Origin: Cryptomeria japonica
Taxonomy: Eukaryota; Streptophyta; Pinopsida; Cupressales; Cupressaceae
DNA: 64,000 bases
Reading direction: 5' to 3'
Assembly: GCF_030272615.1 (NCBI RefSeq)
Contig: NC_081412.1
Coordinates: 694,036,083-694,100,082, forward strand
Below, piece after piece: positions 59,777-64,000 of this stretch (positions are counted from its first letter, which is position 1; every line of letters begins with the position of its first letter). Below the pieces are notes generated by a model, which ran no database searches, was not told the DNA's origin, and saw only the letters and a list, made by a program, of their open reading frames with translations. Both the position numbers and the translations under genes were made by a program.

Positions 59777-62700
59777 TTACAAGTCCTTTTTGACCTCTGC
59801 AACTTCTTCTACTTGTTGTTCCGTTGCAACCTCTTCTAACTGTTCAGGAGTGCCCTCTAACTACTCTACATCCTAGATGGCATATTTCATTGTCCATTCA
59901 TTGTACACATCATCAGTTGGCCACGTGAAATCAATCACTTTTGTCTTAGCCTTGGTCAACCTTTTCCAGGAATTTCTCATTTTGTTGACTTCTGAATTGA
60001 GAAAACGATAATGAGACTTGATTTTCTCTATCTCCTGAATTGTCACAAAAAAGAAGGAAGCATCATCTAGATCAATAATTCCTTTAATCCTAGCTGACAA
60101 TTTGACCTCTAATTCCTTGAGCCACACTTGTTTGTCTTTCAGTTGATCTAGGCTGGCAAAAACTCCTGGCAGCAACTCAAAAACCAAATCAGTATACTCC
60201 TTTTTGTACAAATTATTTTTCCTATTAGCATTATCCACCCCTTTTGCTAATTTCACTAGATCCTTGGTGGTATCACAAGTGGATTTGATGATAGGATTGG
60301 CCCCTGCTTCATCATAAGATGCACAAATAAACTCCAAGTCTTGCTCTCTAGGCCTCCATTTGTCAAAAATAGGTGTCAGAATGGCTTTATCTCCATTGAG
60401 TTCATTCCTCATTTCTAGAATCTTGCTTATATTATTATATAGCAATGAGGCACTCAATGTATCTGCAAAACTTGAAATAGTAGCTCTTACTTTATCCTCA
60501 TATTTCTTGGCATACAAGGCCTAAGCTTGTTTCAGATTCTCTAGCTCTTGAGGAGTAATCTCAATCATCTGGGAGCTGGAGGGTGCTGGAGTAGTCTCTA
60601 ACATAGTACTAGTAGCTTCTACCACCCCTGTGCTCTGCACTCTGTTTACTATCATTCCACCAAGGTCGCTTGACCCTTGGGTATCTTTGCTTTTCTTATT
60701 TTCATCTCTCTTAAGAGACCACATGATGAGTACAACATTATCCTTGCTGAAAGTGATTCCCTCCATGGGCTTAGTCTCTTTCCTCACTGCCTCTAGAACC
60801 AGGGCATCTGCTATATCCCATTTAGGGAGAATAAACACTCCAACTTGTGCCACCATATCTCTTCCTTGCTCAGGAGTGATGGTTTTAAATTCTTCCATCA
60901 TTTCCTATTTTATTTCTTCCTCTACCAGAGCTGGATCTTTTCTAACCTACTCACGTTTTCTTTTCTCGCATCTTGCATTGTATTTATCTATGTTTTGTTT
61001 CCATACAAACTACATAAATGCTCCTGAAGTGACAAAATTGTTGTCAGCCAGGAAGTCATCACTGGCTTGCTTTATCTCAGGATCCAACTCCTAGCCTTTA
61101 AGTTCAGTGGTAGTAATATTAATTTCAGTAGCAAGGGGTTCTTCTAGCATTCCTTCCTCTACCTCATCATATGTATAGGCAATTTCCCCTAAACTGCCCA
61201 ACTGTAAAAGTTGCTCAACTGCTGCTTGCTCATCTCCTGTGTGGATAGGGGATTGGGATGGAGAGTACAGAGGTGTATCAGATTGTACTTATTTTCCTAC
61301 TCTCTACTTTTTAGGGCTCTCTTGGATGTCAATAACATCTTGTATCTTCCACTTTCCTTTGGAGGTAAAGGGCTCTCCTATTGTAGGCATCAACACACTA
61401 TAACTAGATTTCTTGTGTAGGGTATAGTCACCAGGAGGGATTGCTTTGGTGGAGGTAGACCTACTTAGAATCATTCTTTCCTTCTCAAGGTTTCTTTTCA
61501 TCACAACTTCCCTCTTCTCTTTCAGGGTCTGCATCACATCCTCAAAACAAACAATTAGAAACTTTATTTTCTACTCCAAAGGGAAAAAGCTAGACAATGG
61601 GTCATAGCTGGCATCAAACTAATGCACAAAGTCTAAGGCTTCCTTATAAGCCACCCATTTCTCTTTTCTCAGTTCCTACTCATCCAAATCAAACTCATTT
61701 CTAATGAGGTCTTAAGGAAACTGAAATTGATGGGATCTTCCTCTGCACATTGCCCTCATTCTGAATATACCATTGAAGAAGTCTTCTGGATCTACACATC
61801 TAGATATTGCAGTTGACAAATGATAGGGTTTGAGAAACTCTTCAAAATAATTCCAACCCCCCTTGGTTATTATAAATTGATGGGCTATGGTAACCATAGG
61901 GAAAATAGTCCCTTTACCCTTGCCTATCAACTCTGCCTCTTGTACACCACCAATCTGTCTGAGGACTTCTACAATTTCCACTTTGAGAGGGACCTGATAT
62001 GGCAACATGAATGGAGTGCCTTTGAAACCAAAAACTCTAAAAATAGTTGAGACTAGGTATAGATAAATTTCACCCCAATTGTGAACAATCTTTATGCTTT
62101 CTGCAAATTCTTTTGGTCTAATGAATTCCAAGAGAACCTTGGAGATTCTTGGGTTCTCTGAGCAGAGGAGAGTCCTGATCTTGGATGCAAACTATTTATC
62201 AAACTTCAAGAAATTAGCATCCTATCTATCCCATGACAAGACCATACTCCATAGTTGCACTAGCATCTTTTCTCCTTCCTTCTCATTGATAAGGTCCAGT
62301 CCACTGGTAAAGTAATCACCTCCTTTGAACAGAAACAGATGCATCAGGAGTGAGTACCATCTAAAAGGCCTATCCACCTTTCCATTCTTTATTCCTACTA
62401 ACCCTCCATGGATAGCATCAGCAATGAAAGAAGCATAATCAAATGTTACTACAAGGGAAGGATTCAAAATCTGAGCAATCATTAGCAAGTAATGATTGGG
62501 CATATTTGCTTCAACATCTTCTCCCAAAACTTGGTAGAGTGACCAATACATTCCCTTAGCCCTAAGTGTGAACAAATTTAATGAGAAGGGCTCTTCTGTG
62601 TTGGGTCCTACAACTGTCAACCCACCTATCTTCACAACATATTTCTTAAGAGGCCCACTCCTAAGGTTATTTCTCTATGCACTGTATATTTGAGCTAATG

Positions 62701-63172
62701 ATTTAAAGTTTATGGGTTCCAAAAAATTTGTAAACTCATTGAGCCCAAAGGCACTTCTGAACTCTTTAGTATTAATTTCAATAAGGGCTTTTCCATTTAT
62801 ATCCCTAATGCTTCTGGTAACTGGATCATAATTGTGTGCAATTTGAGTCAATAGATCCATGTCCATGAATACCCCTAGAACTACCAACTTTCCTACATCT
62901 AACTCCCATATGCTATTTTGTGGGGCCAGAGAATTCCTCATTCCAAATCCAACCTTGAATAACCCCAACCCAGACAATTCGACTTGCGGATCTCTCAACC
63001 AATTGCCCTTGTCATATAGCCCTTCTCCTATCTTCAAAGGAGGAGCTCTAGGCACTAGCTCTTTTACTTTTGAGGCCTGGTTAGTTGACAATGTCAACTG
63101 CTCAAGAAAAGAATCACAAATGGCCCTCTCCTGATAATTAACCTTCCCAAAAAACTCTCTCCTAGGTACCAT
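59777..63172 (-). pseudogene. Relic 3: large uncharacterised protein gene, one frame, 16 internal stops
   Basis: From ATG 63172 (MVPRREFFGKVNYQ) to TAA 59777, about 1131 codons stay in one frame. Stops: TAG at 62675, 62222, about 62189, 61678, 61627, 61574, 61304, 61092, 61012, 60948, 60902, 60518, 59873 and 59864; TAA at 61712 and about 61289. Each fits one C-to-T from CAG or CAA. Motifs YDPVTRSIRDINGK (near 62800-62835), FIADAI (near 62420) and FMLPYQVPLKVEIVEVLRQI (near 61960-62020) are shared with relics 1 and 2. The C-terminal half is Glu/Lys-rich with coiled-coil character and ends in an acidic Gln-rich tail. A further in-frame TAG precedes the chosen ATG, so the true start may lie upstream. 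No known domain recognised. Confidence 0.7.
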
Positions 63173-63184
63173 TTGAAAATGCAA

Positions 63185-64000
63185 GCAATCAAAAAACTAC
63201 CCCAAAATGGTTAAGCGATGAATCAAGACCTTAATTAAAACACTATAAAGCAATTACCACACAGGAGTACAAGAAAACCTAATTTTATCTCAAAGGAATC
63301 TTCCCTGCAACTGAATTGACTCGCTCTATATCTAAAGACAAAAGCTCTATGTCTTCTCTTCTGTAACAATTCTTCTGAATGATACCCTTACTCAATCGAC
63401 AAGAGATCATATATGGTACCTAGGGTCTTAACTGCAACATTGATTCCGCATGCTTCGACCGTCCCTTCAGAATTGATTTCATGAGAGAATTCATATTTTT
63501 TGCTCCAATGGGCCACAACGTTCTTGCAATTCTTTCCTTTCACTTTTTTGTTGTTTCACGAAGCATAACCTTCAGGCAATTTCTATAAGTGAAATCACGC
63601 CAATCGTCTGATCAAAAGAAACTTGATCGGCCATTATACTGACTTAACAGTCTTACCTTCGCACTGGGCCCCACCTCCTTTTCGCCATTTCACAGACTTT
63701 ATCTTTCGAGCACTTCTCCTTTGCAAAATAGCGCCAGACGTTAGATGGAACTCTAACTGGTCGGCCTTTAATTCTCACTGGGATTGCAGACATCTGTACT
63801 AACTACATCTTTACCTTAACTGCTAGCAGTCTTTCACTATTTCATGAAGCTTAAACATCTATCAACATCAGGCTGCAAAACAATGCGAAGCATTGGATCA
63901 GATTGGAGATGACCATCCTTTAAGGGAAGCTATTTATGCCTTCTTTGCTGACGCTACCTTTTACTGGTTATTGATTACCACGTGGCACTCAACCATTGGT
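63185..64000 (-). promoter_or_regulatory. Promoter-like upstream region of relic 3
   Basis: On the minus strand: CCAAT at 63999-63995, 10 bases, CACGTG at 63984-63979, then CATAAATA (TATA-like) at 63938-63931, about 40 bases further on. Then comes a leader of about 750 bases without coding. The order CCAAT, G-box, TATA is a normal plant promoter layout. The CCAAT-N10-CACGTG part matches that before relic 1. Confidence 0.5.

Noticed and set aside
21651-63172. Reassignment of TAG to glutamine, since reading TAG as Gln restores several proteins
   Set aside because: Plant nuclear genes use the standard code, TAA and TGA occur at CAA- and CGA-like positions too, and relics 2 and 4 also contain frameshifts. 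C-to-T decay explains all of it.

Overview
The window is intergenic DNA from a large, transposon-rich plant nuclear genome. Every recognisable protein is a plant LTR-retrotransposon product, a plant mobile domain (PMD) protein, or a broken relative. I see no intact host gene, no tRNA or rRNA gene and no CRISPR. Very long elements, several old insertions still recognisable in place, and heavy C-to-T decay suggest a gymnosperm-sized genome. That assignment is an inference; nothing in the sequence fixes the species.

Layout. (1) 1-12360: a young Tat-type Ty3/gypsy element on the minus strand, with its left LTR cut by the window edge. It has an intact 1614-residue pol, a short gag and an antisense PMD gene between pol and the 3' LTR. 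(2) 12361-18336: an older gypsy integrase cut by element 1, then a pair of about 2 kb LTR-like repeats flanking one uninterrupted 291-codon frame. One repeat has captured a receptor-kinase fragment. (3) 18337-30227: two large broken genes (relics 1 and 2), each with an upstream array of short inverted repeats. (4) 31150-43225: a second broken PMD gene, then a Sirevirus-like Ty1/copia element with a perfect 5-bp target duplication. The copia element sits inside the LTR of a related non-autonomous element that carries relic 4. (5) 44021-58839: a minus-strand LTR element with 4.7-kb LTRs and no coding capacity. It has been invaded by the G-rich tail of another LTR element and contains a MITE-like inverted-repeat element. 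(6) 59777-64000: relic 3 on the minus strand with an upstream promoter-like segment.

The most interesting signal is a family of unfamiliar proteins of about 1000-1150 codons (relics 1-3; relic 4 is a looser fourth member). They are not linked to any reverse transcriptase. Relics 1 and 3 hold one reading frame for about 3.0 and 3.4 kb with no frameshift, yet carry about 18 and 16 in-frame stops. Nearly all of these are TAG where glutamine fits, and all are explicable as CAG, CAA or CGA changed by one C-to-T. Relics 1 and 3 also share an upstream CCAAT-N10-CACGTG module, and relic 4 lies in an element with copia-type ends. The simplest reading is a set of non-autonomous LTR elements carrying their own large protein instead of gag-pol, now inactivated by deamination of methylated cytosine.
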